In this document: piece after piece, positions 1 through 6,457 of the stretch
Layout of the letters: every line of letters starts with the position of its first letter
Position numbering within the stretch: position 1 is the stretch's first letter
Assembly (NCBI GenBank): GCA_038235385.1
Contig: JBBSTY010000117.1
Location: forward strand, 1 to 13,796
Direction of reading: 5' to 3'
Source of the DNA: JBBSTY01 sp038235385
GTDB taxonomy: Bacteria; Actinomycetota; Acidimicrobiia; Acidimicrobiales; Acidimicrobilacustridaceae
DNA length: 13,796 nucleotides
The notes under the pieces: model-generated
What the model saw: the letters and a program-made list of their open reading frames with translations, nothing else
Database searches by the model: none
What the model was told of the DNA's origin: nothing
Translations under genes and position numbers: made by a program

Positions 1-999
1 ACCCGCGTCCGGGCGCCGGCCATCGAGGCCTGGGAAGAGCACCGCCGGGAGCAGTCGGGCGTCGCTCCCCTCGAGATCCCGCTCGACACGTGGCCGCAGA
101 ACTTCCCCAACATCGAGCAGTCGACGTTCCTCATCCGCAACGGCGCCCCGCAACCGACCATCTCCGCGCTCACGCGCATCGGCACCATCGAGGGCTTCGG
201 CGCCATGCTGCGCTACATCACCCTTCCGCCCATGCAGCCGCTCTTCGAGGAGAGCATCACCGGGACGGCCACCGACCACATCCGCAAGGGCCTGTTCGAG
301 GCCCATGCCCGCGACGAAGCCGGGTTCGAGGACGAAGCCGGGCACAACAAGATGTGGTTCGCGGCCCGCGACATCGCGTTCGAGAACCCGGTCACCGAGG
401 ATCAGACCGCCGAGATGTTGGCCCGCATGGGCATCGGCGGCGCCCCCGGTGGCCCGCCACCGGACTTCGCCAAGATGCGGGCCGAGGCCATGGCCAACCG
501 CATCCTCCCCGACGACATCGACTTCGACTTCGAGTCGATGCTCAACCGGATGATCTCGCTGCTGTTCATCGAGATCGCCGCGTTCCACGGGTTCGTGTGG
601 GCCGAGGGCGTCCTGGGCGACACCGACGTGTGCGCAGGCGACGGCGAAGCGGCACGCATCATCTCCTACATCCGCGCCGACGAGACCCCGCACGTCGCGT
701 ACCTGCAGGTGGCGTTGTCGGAGGTGCGCGACCGCACCTGGACCGGGGCCGACGGACGCACCTACGACGGCGCCGAGATGATCGGCCGGCTCTGGGACAA
801 GCAGCTCGACGAGTCACGCTTCTTGAAGCGGGGCGAGAACCTCACCATGGCCATCCGCGAGATCGAGCACGCGCTCGAGGGCCGCTCGGACAAGGACGCC
901 GTCCTCGAGGAGATGTTCACGCTGGGCACGGTCACTCCGCTCGCCGACGGCGGGTTCATCGAGCGCAACCGCGCCGGTGAGGACGTGCTCATCCCCTAG
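1..999 (+). CDS. Ferritin-like di-iron carboxylate protein, C-terminal 332 residues (5'-partial)
   Basis: The frame is open from the first base of the window to a TAG at 997-999, so the start lies upstream. The visible 332 residues show the ligand pattern of a ferritin-like di-iron four-helix bundle (numbering from the window edge): Glu83/Glu84, then an E-A-G-H motif (Glu112, His115) 28 residues later, a third Glu at 191 in a hydrophobic helix, and a second ExxH, E-T-P-H (Glu228, His231). The E-x28-ExxH ... E-x36-ExxH layout is typical of di-iron oxygenases and ribonucleotide reductase-like proteins; the substrate cannot be deduced. A short Gly/Pro-rich insertion (about residues 145-155) separates the two halves of the bundle. 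The gene converges on the metallopeptidase gene, and their stop codons share a CTAG. The fold is fairly certain; the reaction is unknown. Confidence 0.75.
   Translation, partial: TRVRAPAIEAWEEHRREQSGVAPLEIPLDTWPQNFPNIEQSTFLIRNGAPQPTISALTRIGTIEGFGAMLRYITLPPMQPLFEESITGTATDHIRKGLFEAHARDEAGFEDEAGHNKMWFAARDIAFENPVTEDQTAEMLARMGIGGAPGGPPPDFAKMRAEAMANRILPDDIDFDFESMLNRMISLLFIEIAAFHGFVWAEGVLGDTDVCAGDGEAARIISYIRADETPHVAYLQVALSEVRDRTWTGADGRTYDGAEMIGRLWDKQLDESRFLKRGENLTMAIREIEHALEGRSDKDAVLEEMFTLGTVTPLADGGFIERNRAGEDVLIP
996..999. other. Interlocked stop codons (CTAG) of convergent genes
   Basis: The palindrome CTAG supplies TAG at 997-999 for the rightward di-iron protein gene and TAG (998 back to 996) for the leftward metallopeptidase gene. 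There is no room for a terminator between them, so their transcripts must overlap or be ended inside each other's coding sequence. Confidence 0.9.
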
Positions 1000-2456
1000 A
1001 GGGGGCTCGAACCGGCGGCGCTGGACGCGCAGCTCGTGACCTCGACCCGTTCGCCGACCCGCTCGACCGTGGCGCCGCGCGGCGCGGCCCAGCTGGTGTA
1101 GGCGTCCTCGAGCTCCTCGAGGTCCGTGTCGGTCTGCATCTCGGAGGCGATGCGGATGCAGCTCGAACCGCCGCCGTCCTCCCAGATGACGTAGTGGTCG
1201 CCGGCCCACCCCGATGAGGCGTTGGCCGCCACCGCCGGGCCCTCGCTGTCCTCGAGCGTGAACTGGGTCATGAGCTCACCGAAGACGCCCTCGTCGACGA
1301 CCTGGCCGTCGGCGTCGGGGGCGTCCACCACGGTGGTGCTCCAACCCCGGAGGAACGAGTCGGGGTGGAGCACCTCGGTCGAGGTGGTGGGCGGCAGCGT
1401 GATGGCGCTGTCGAGGAGGCTCTGTCCGCCCGCCTGGAGCAGGCCCTCGACGAACAGCTGGCCGTACTCGTACGGCGCCTGCAGGATCTTCAACAGCACC
1501 GCCGGGATGCCGGCGAGCAGGGGTTGGGTGGCGGTGCCGAACTGGCTCTCCTCCTGATCACGTCGTCGCTGATCTGCGGCGGAGAGCGAGCGCACGTACG
1601 CCGCGTCGACGCGGCGGGCGTTGCCCTCGACGGTGGCCGAGAACCCGAAGTCGGTCTCGTCGGTGAGGTCGTCGTACTGGGGACGGTCGAGCCCGAAGTG
1701 CTGATCGTCGAGGGCGTGGGTGAGCTCGTGCACGATGGTCTGGCGCGTGTACGGGGTGATCGCCTGCCCACGGATCACCAGCTCGCCGGTCTCGGGGTCG
1801 TAGAACCCGAGCACCCCCGCGCCGAGGAGCTGGCGCAGCGTGGCGTCGATGTCGAGATCCGCCGGCACGAGACCGAGCGCCTTCAACACGTTGGCGGTGT
1901 CCAGACGCGACTGGGCGTCCTCGTCGAAGTCGGCGAAGAGGAGCTCGTCGAACCTGGCCTCGTCGGCCATGGTGACCTCGACCGGAGTGATGAACTCCAG
2001 GCCGCGCTCACGTTCGACGAAGGCGCTCAGATCGGCGATCTCGGCGTCGAGCTCGGCTTGGCTCGGCGGCGGGCCCGTCGGCGTCGGGTCGATCGTGCTC
2101 GGAGGTGTCGAGGGTCCCCCGGTGCTCGACGGTGGTGACGGCGTCGACGGCGGGGGCGTGGTGGTGGAGCTCGGCGTCGGTCCGGCGGCGAGGTCGTCAC
2201 CGCTGCGCACGACGACGACGAGGCCGGCGGTGGCCAGCAGCAGCAGCACCGTGAGCACCCCGATAGCGATGACCAGGTTGCGGGTGGTCCGGGGTGATCG
2301 TGGCGGCGGCTCGGGCAGCGGAGGGATCTCGGGGCCCGACCCGAACGGAGGAGGCCCCTCGGGCGCGAGGTGGCCCGGCTGGGTGTTCCACCCGCTCGGG
2401 ACCGGTGAGGGCGCTGGTGGGTACGCCCCCGGGTCCGCTGACCACTGATCGCTCAC
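996..2456 (-). CDS. Membrane-anchored putative zinc metallopeptidase (HExxH...E)
   Basis: This is a 486-residue protein. A Pro-rich cytoplasmic stretch (1-56) is followed by one transmembrane helix (about 60-83, preceded by Arg residues), a Ser/Thr/Pro linker (about 90-132) and an extracytoplasmic domain. That domain contains IVHELTHALDDQHF, with the zinc-site HExxH at 243-247, and about 30 residues later ATVEGNA, whose Glu (about 278) is a good candidate third ligand, as in gluzincin-type peptidases. A C-terminal region with SGWAGDHYVIW and two Cys is also typical of this poorly characterised family. The GTG start at 2456 has an upstream GAGG (CCGAGGCAC). It lies only 28 bp after the second permease gene with no terminator between, so it may be the last gene of the metal-importer operon. 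Peptidase activity is inferred from the motif; the substrate is unknown. Confidence 0.75.
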   Translation of the reverse strand: MSDQWSADPGAYPPAPSPVPSGWNTQPGHLAPEGPPPFGSGPEIPPLPEPPPRSPRTTRNLVIAIGVLTVLLLLATAGLVVVVRSGDDLAAGPTPSSTTTPPPSTPSPPSSTGGPSTPPSTIDPTPTGPPPSQAELDAEIADLSAFVERERGLEFITPVEVTMADEARFDELLFADFDEDAQSRLDTANVLKALGLVPADLDIDATLRQLLGAGVLGFYDPETGELVIRGQAITPYTRQTIVHELTHALDDQHFGLDRPQYDDLTDETDFGFSATVEGNARRVDAAYVRSLSAADQRRRDQEESQFGTATQPLLAGIPAVLLKILQAPYEYGQLFVEGLLQAGGQSLLDSAITLPPTTSTEVLHPDSFLRGWSTTVVDAPDADGQVVDEGVFGELMTQFTLEDSEGPAVAANASSGWAGDHYVIWEDGGGSSCIRIASEMQTDTDLEELEDAYTSWAAPRGATVERVGERVEVTSCASSAAGSSPL

Positions 2457-2484
2457 ACGTGCCTCGGAATCGGTGTCGAAGGTG

Positions 2485-3366
2485 TCAAGCTACCGGCTGC
2501 CCCTCGCTCGACAACGGCGCGTCCGAGGTCGCTCCGCGGCGGAGCCGATGGAGCAGGCCGATCGCCGGCGTGGTCAGCCACGCGAGGGCGAAGGCGCCGG
2601 CGGCGACGAGCGCGATCGACGCACCGGCGGCCACATCGAAGCGATGCGACACCCACAGGCCGATCACGCCACAGGCCGCGCCGATGCCCGAGGCCAGCCC
2701 CATCGCAGTCCCCACCCGCTCGGTCCACAGGCGCGCCGCCGAGGCCGGTGCGACGATCAGCGCGACGGCCAGGATCGTGCCCATCGCCGGGATCGAGGTC
2801 ACGACCGTGATCTCGATCGCGAGGAGGAGCACGATGTCGAGCACCACCACGGGGTACCCCAGCGCCTCGAACGCCGCCGGGTCGAACGCCGCCAGCACCA
2901 GTTCCTTGTGCAGCACCACGAGCAGTCCGATCACGACGACGGTGGCGCCGGCCGTCACCACGACGTCGCCCGGCTCGACCGTGAGGATCGAGCCGACGAG
3001 GAACGCGGTGACGTCACGGGTGAACCCCTGCTGCGACGAGATCAGCACGACACCGAGCGCGAACCCACCCGCCAGGACCACCCCGGTGGCGGTGGACGAG
3101 TCCAGGCCACGCCGTCGCGACAGCACCACGACCGCGAGCACGACGACCACACCGAACGCGGCGGTTCCGAAGAAGAGGCTGACACCGAGCAGCGCGGCGA
3201 TGACGACCCCCGGGAACGTGGCGTGCGTCAGGGCCATGGTGAAGAACGAGAGACGGCGGAGCACCACGTGGACGCCCACGGCGCCGCACAGCGCACCTGC
3301 GAGGACGGCCTCGAGGAGCGCCCGCTGCATGAGGTCGGACCCGAAGGGCTCGGTGAGCCAGTCCAC
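2485..3366 (-). CDS. Mn/Zn/Fe-type ABC transporter permease, second subunit
   Basis: A 293-residue integral membrane protein of the ABC-3 family (ZnuB, TroC/TroD, MntB), with about eight hydrophobic segments. Its N-terminus (EPFGSDLMQRALLEAVLAG) aligns closely with that of the upstream permease (EPFRSPYMQRALIEAVLLG), and both carry the family's A-L-T-H-x-x-F-P-G cytoplasmic signature (here ALTHATFPG), thought to contact the ATPase. The pair therefore looks like a heterodimeric channel made from paralogues, as in the TroC/TroD and SitC/SitD systems. The start is GTG at 3366, one base after the TGA of the preceding permease gene (TGA-G-GTG), which implies translational coupling. Metal specificity cannot be assigned from the permease. 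Confidence 0.88.
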   Translation of the reverse strand: MDWLTEPFGSDLMQRALLEAVLAGALCGAVGVHVVLRRLSFFTMALTHATFPGVVIAALLGVSLFFGTAAFGVVVVLAVVVLSRRRGLDSSTATGVVLAGGFALGVVLISSQQGFTRDVTAFLVGSILTVEPGDVVVTAGATVVVIGLLVVLHKELVLAAFDPAAFEALGYPVVVLDIVLLLAIEITVVTSIPAMGTILAVALIVAPASAARLWTERVGTAMGLASGIGAACGVIGLWVSHRFDVAAGASIALVAAGAFALAWLTTPAIGLLHRLRRGATSDAPLSSEGQPVA

Positions 3367-3367
3367 C

Positions 3368-4231
3368 TCAGCCCGCTCCCACGCGTGTCCGGCGGAGGTC
3401 GAGCAGCTTCCGCGCCGCGAACGCCACGACGAACAGCACCGTCATGATCAGCACGATGGTCGCACCCGAGGCGAGGCGGAGGTCGTGGTCGACCGAGGCG
3501 CGGTAGCTCAGCACCAACCCGATCCAGCCGCTGAGCACGCCCACCACGACCGAGATGGCCATCATCGATCGGATCGACCGCCCGAGCAGCTGGGCGGTGG
3601 CGGCGGGTGTGATGACGAGCGCGATGACCAGAACCGTCCCGACGGCCTTCACCGCGGCCACCACGAACAGGGTGATGAGCAGGTTGAGCGCCAGGTCCAT
3701 GACGTCGGTTCGATACCCCATCGCCCGAGCCGACTCCGGCGCGAAGGCCCGCAGGATCAACTCCTTGTGCATGAGCGCGAGCACCACGAGCACCACGAGC
3801 ATGGTGATCGCGGTCTGGATGATGTCGCCCGTGCTGATCGCCAGGATCCGCCCGAAGAGCAGCGCCGTGAGATCAGCGGTGAACGACGTGCTCCGGGACA
3901 CGACGACCACGCCCACCGAGAAGAACGTCGTCAACAGCACGGCGAGCGCCGCATCGTCGTTGACCCGACGGTTCAGGGTGAGCACGGTGAGCAGGACCGC
4001 CGAGAGCGCCCCGGCCGCGAACGCTCCGAGGTACAGGGATGCGTCGAGCAGGAACGCCACGGCGATGCCAGGGAACACCGTGTGGGTGAGCGCCTCGCTG
4101 ATGAACGCGAGGCGTCGGAGCACCACGTAGACGCCGAGGACCCCGCCGAACACGCCGAGCAGCACCGCCTCGATCAGGGCGCGTTGCATGTACGGCGATC
4201 GGAACGGCTCCACGAGCAGCTGATCGATCAC
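3368..4231 (-). CDS. Mn/Zn/Fe-type ABC transporter permease, first subunit
   Basis: A 287-residue polytopic protein of the ABC-3 permease family with about eight hydrophobic helices and the signature EALTHTVFPGIA near residues 45-57. It is a paralogue of the next gene over its whole length and would form the membrane channel with it. The start is taken as GTG at 4231, ten bases after the ATPase stop. An in-frame TGA at 4253-4255 excludes a longer reading, but no clear Shine-Dalgarno sequence is visible, so coupling to translation of the ATPase gene is likely. It is the third cistron in the order lipoprotein, ATPase, permease, permease. The usual family length is 270-300 residues, so it appears intact. 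Confidence 0.88.
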   Translation of the reverse strand: MIDQLLVEPFRSPYMQRALIEAVLLGVFGGVLGVYVVLRRLAFISEALTHTVFPGIAVAFLLDASLYLGAFAAGALSAVLLTVLTLNRRVNDDAALAVLLTTFFSVGVVVVSRSTSFTADLTALLFGRILAISTGDIIQTAITMLVVLVVLALMHKELILRAFAPESARAMGYRTDVMDLALNLLITLFVVAAVKAVGTVLVIALVITPAATAQLLGRSIRSMMAISVVVGVLSGWIGLVLSYRASVDHDLRLASGATIVLIMTVLFVVAFAARKLLDLRRTRVGAG

Positions 4232-4241
4232 GGCGCCGTGT

Positions 4242-5033
4242 TCACGACGGGGTCACGACCACGGCCTCGTCGCCGGCGAGCACCAGCGCTCGGGCTCCGT
4301 AGGCCTGTTGCAGCAGGGGCGGCGAGAGGGTGTCGGCCACCGGCCCGTACGCGATCTGGTGGCGGTTGAGCAGGCACGCCTCGCTGCACGCGAGGTGCGC
4401 AACCGTGAGGTCGTGGGTGGAAATCACCACTGCGGCGCCGTCGGCTCGCAGCTCGCCGAGCACCTCGAGGAGGAGCTTCTGGGTGACCGCGTCGACACCG
4501 TTGAACGGCTCGTCGAGGAGGAGGAGCCGCGACGCCTGCGCGACCGCCCGGGCGATGAGCACCCGTTGCCGCTGGCCCCCCGAGAGGGTTCCGAAGCGGT
4601 CGTCGGCGCGATCGCTCAGCCCCACCCGGTGCAGGGCCGCGGCCGCGGCGTCGCGGTCGGCGCGTCCGGGTCGGCGGATCCATCCGATCGAGCGGTAGCG
4701 CCCCATGAGCACCACCTGGGCGACCGATACCGGGAACTCGGGATCGAGCGATTCGGCTTGGGGAACGTAGGCGACCGACCGGCGAGCCTCCTGAGGAGGT
4801 CGACCGAGCACCTCGATCGAACCGCGAGCGAGCGGCACCAGTCCGAGGATCGCCCGGAGCAGGGTGCTCTTGCCCGCCCCGTTCGGTCCGATCAGCGCCA
4901 CCGACTCCCCGGCGGACACGGTGGCGCCGATGCCGTCGAGCGCGTCGGTGCCACCGAATCGCACGGCGACGTCGTCGAGAACGAGCACAGGGACCGCGCC
5001 CGGCGCGGCGTTCGGATCAGGAGAGGTTGGCAA
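4242..5033 (-). CDS. Metal-importer ABC transporter ATP-binding subunit
   Basis: A 263-residue cytoplasmic ATPase with every ABC motif: Walker A GPNGAGKST (49-57), Q-loop Gln92 (YVPQ), signature LSGGQ (150-154), Walker B LLLLDEP ending at catalytic Glu175, and H-loop His207 (STHD). Placement between the binding-protein and permease genes makes it the motor of this importer, resembling TroB, MntA and ZnuC. The start is taken as TTG at 5033: it is preceded by GAGG with a six-base spacer (CCGAGGTGCTCG) and overlaps the end of the lipoprotein gene by 17 bp, consistent with coupling. An in-frame GTG near 4988 would remove a 15-residue Pro/Ala-rich tail and start just before the usual LVLDDV beginning, so it remains an alternative. 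The C-terminus is otherwise unremarkable. Confidence 0.9.
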   Translation of the reverse strand: MPTSPDPNAAPGAVPVLVLDDVAVRFGGTDALDGIGATVSAGESVALIGPNGAGKSTLLRAILGLVPLARGSIEVLGRPPQEARRSVAYVPQAESLDPEFPVSVAQVVLMGRYRSIGWIRRPGRADRDAAAAALHRVGLSDRADDRFGTLSGGQRQRVLIARAVAQASRLLLLDEPFNGVDAVTQKLLLEVLGELRADGAAVVISTHDLTVAHLACSEACLLNRHQIAYGPVADTLSPPLLQQAYGARALVLAGDEAVVVTPS

Positions 5034-5958
5034 CGAGCACCTCGGTGTTGTGCCGGATCATGTCGACGTAGGTGGCGGCGTCGGACCCCGGCGGGCCGAG
5101 GGCGTCCCCGTAGAGGGCATCCTCGCCGGCCACGACGGTGACACCGGCCTCGGCGCCGATCCGCTCGGCGGTCTTCGGCGGGATCGACACCTCCGAGAAC
5201 ACCGCCCGCACCCCCTGCTCGCGGATCCGGGCGACGATGGTGTCGATGCCGGTCGCCGAGAGCTCGGCGGTGGAGTCGAAGCTCGGGATGATCGATCCGA
5301 CGAACTCGAGGTGGTACCGGTCGATGAAGTAGCCGAGCGCATCGTGGTTGGTGACGATCTTGCGGTTGGTGAGCCCCTCGAGCCGCTGCTCGACCCACGC
5401 GTCGAGCTCGCCGAGGACCTGGCGGTAGGTCTCGGCTGCGTCCGCGTAGTCGGCCGCCCCGTCGGGATCGGCCTCGACGAAGGCCCGTTCGATGTTGGTG
5501 ACCATGATCTGGGCGTTGGCCGGCGATTGCCAGATGTGCGGATCCCGGCCGTGATCGTCGCCCGAGCCTTCGCGCACCTCGACCCCGCTGCTGACGTCGA
5601 CGATCGCACCATCGGTCTGGGCAGCCTCGATGGTCCGGTCGAACCACGCCTCGAGGCCGACGCCGTTCTGGAGCACCACGTCGGCCCGGGCGATGGCGTC
5701 GAGGTCGGCCGGCGCCGGCTCGAAGTCGTGGGCGTCGACGTTCGCCTTGATCACCGTGTAGACGTCGACGCGGTCGCCGCCCACCTGCTGGGCGAAGTCG
5801 GCGAGGACCGACGTCGTCGCCACGACCCGCAGCGCCGCATCGGCGCTCGCACCTCCGGGCTGGCCGAGCGACGAGGTGTCGGCCGACGACGAGCAGGCGG
5901 TGAGGACCGCGACCGCCACGAGCAGGGCGACGAGCAGGGATGGTCGGCTGGAGCGCAT
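5017..5958 (-). CDS. Metal-binding substrate-binding lipoprotein of ABC importer (cluster A-I, TroA/ZnuA-like)
   Basis: A 313-residue lipoprotein. A basic N-terminus and hydrophobic core end in lipobox L-T-A-C with lipidated Cys22. The mature domain has the four expected metal ligands of cluster A-I proteins: His77 (DAHDFEP), His141 (DPHIWQSP), His205 (TNHDALGYF) and an Asp near the end (Asp285 in LYGDALG, Asp280 the less likely alternative). Three His plus Asp is the TroA pattern; Mn-specific PsaA/MntC proteins have Glu as the third ligand, so zinc or mixed Zn/Mn uptake is favoured. Only a short Asp/His loop (GDDHGRD, about 133-139) replaces the long His-rich loop of ZnuA. The ATG start at 5958 has GAGGAAG upstream. 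It is the first gene of the importer operon and follows a Fur/Zur-like box. Confidence 0.9.
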   Translation of the reverse strand: MRSSRPSLLVALLVAVAVLTACSSSADTSSLGQPGGASADAALRVVATTSVLADFAQQVGGDRVDVYTVIKANVDAHDFEPAPADLDAIARADVVLQNGVGLEAWFDRTIEAAQTDGAIVDVSSGVEVREGSGDDHGRDPHIWQSPANAQIMVTNIERAFVEADPDGAADYADAAETYRQVLGELDAWVEQRLEGLTNRKIVTNHDALGYFIDRYHLEFVGSIIPSFDSTAELSATGIDTIVARIREQGVRAVFSEVSIPPKTAERIGAEAGVTVVAGEDALYGDALGPPGSDAATYVDMIRHNTEVLVANLS

Positions 5959-6001
5959 CGCGACGGCTTCCTCGGTCGGTCGACCCGGGTGGAACCCTCA
6001 C

Positions 6002-6030
6002 ACGATAACGAGAACGACTCTCACATCCAA
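6002..6030 (-). promoter_or_regulatory. Candidate promoter of the metal-importer operon
   Basis: Read leftward, TTGGAT (6030-6025) and TATCGT (6007-6002) are separated by exactly 17 bp and fit weak -35 and -10 elements. Transcription would start near 5995, giving a leader of about 37 nt before the ATG at 5958. The Fur/Zur-like box fills the spacer and overlaps the -10, which supports the pairing. Identified by eye only. Confidence 0.45.
6004..6022 (-). promoter_or_regulatory. Fur/Zur-family operator-like box
   Basis: The plus-strand sequence GATAACGAGAACGACTCTC matches 13 of 19 positions of the classical Fur-family consensus GATAATGATAATCATTATC. The overlapping 15-mer on the minus strand, TGAGAGTCGTTCTCG (6023-6009), has the GAGA-N5-TCTC dyad and resembles the actinobacterial Zur motif TGAAAATGATTTTCA. 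The box is an AT-richer island in very GC-rich DNA, placed between candidate -35 and -10 elements about 45 bp before the lipoprotein gene. Metal-dependent repression is the natural reading; Zur is favoured over Fur by the likely zinc substrate, but this is inference. Confidence 0.6.
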
Positions 6031-6052
6031 CTCGATGGGTGTCGCCGAACGA

Positions 6053-6088
6053 CGAAGGGGCCACCGACCTGCGCCGGTGGCCCCTTCG
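6053..6088 (-). terminator. Strong hairpin, terminator of the cold-shock gene
   Basis: A perfect 14-bp stem pairs CGAAGGGGCCACCG (6053-6066) with CGGTGGCCCCTTCG (6075-6088) around an 8-nt loop. It lies 26 bp past the cold-shock protein stop and upstream of the importer promoter, so it would insulate the two leftward transcription units. No U-tract follows, as is common for actinobacterial hairpin terminators. Confidence 0.75.
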
Positions 6089-6114
6089 ATCAACGGGCGG
6101 TCAGAGCGAGGGAT

Positions 6115-6315
6115 TCAGATGGCGCGGACGTTCTGCGCTTCCTCACCCTTGCGGCCAGGGGCGACGTCGAACTCGACCTGCTGGCCCTCTTCGAGGGACT
6201 TGTACCCGTCGCCTTGGATGTTGGAGTAGTGGACGAACACATCGTCGCCCTGCTCGCGGGAGATGAAGCCGTAGCCCTTCTCGTTGTTGAAGAACTTGAC
6301 GGTACCGGTAGCCAA
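6115..6315 (-). CDS. Cold-shock domain protein (CspA family)
   Basis: A 66-residue protein that is a single cold-shock domain. It begins MATGTVKFFNNEKGYGFI, with RNP1-like KGYGFI at 13-18 and RNP2 VFVHYS at 26-31, the aromatic single-strand nucleic-acid-binding surface of CspA-type RNA chaperones. The TTG start at 6315 is chosen because family members begin exactly there and an AGGAG lies eight bases upstream; the frame continues further upstream, but that extension is not Csp-like. The gene is monocistronic, with its own promoter-like elements (6369-6398) and a strong downstream hairpin. The leader forms a small hairpin that includes part of the ribosome binding site, which could make translation temperature-sensitive. 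Family assignment is very secure. Confidence 0.95.
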   Translation of the reverse strand: MATGTVKFFNNEKGYGFISREQGDDVFVHYSNIQGDGYKSLEEGQQVEFDVAPGRKGEEAQNVRAI

Positions 6316-6319
6316 TGCA

Positions 6320-6343
6320 CTTGCTCCTGAGTCTGCGAGCAAG
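6320..6343 (-). promoter_or_regulatory. SD-containing leader hairpin of the cold-shock gene
   Basis: Read leftward, CTTGCTC (6343-6337) and GAGCAAG (6326-6320) form a perfect 7-bp inverted repeat around a 10-nt loop. The Shine-Dalgarno AGGAG straddles the loop and 3' arm, and the TTG start follows five bases after the stem. A hairpin here would mask the ribosome binding site, suggesting structure-dependent translation. Its function is inferred. Confidence 0.5.
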
Positions 6344-6368
6344 TCCCAGCGACCTCCTCGTCGAGGCC

Positions 6369-6398
6369 AGTGTAGGGAACCGCTCCGACCGGGGTCAG
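6369..6398 (-). promoter_or_regulatory. Candidate promoter of the cold-shock gene
   Basis: Read leftward, CTGACC (6398-6393, four of six matches to TTGACA) and TACACT (6374-6369, a good TANNNT -10) are separated by 18 bp. The expected start near 6362 would give a leader of about 47 nt containing the SD hairpin. Confidence 0.5.
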
Positions 6399-6457
6399 CA
6401 AAAGAGCTTCGGGTCGCTGCGGGGCCGAGCCCGCCGCGTCTGGCACACTGTCGGGCC

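Noticed and set aside
2294..4369. A 691-codon rightward open frame opposite the permeases
   Set aside because: The translation is a Thr/Arg/His-rich low-complexity shadow of two clear ABC-3 permease genes; no domain is visible.
4864..6330. A 488-codon rightward open frame across the ATPase, lipoprotein and intergenic region
   Set aside because: It runs antisense through two well-supported genes, the operator and the terminator hairpin, and has a biased Asp/Gly/Arg/Val composition.
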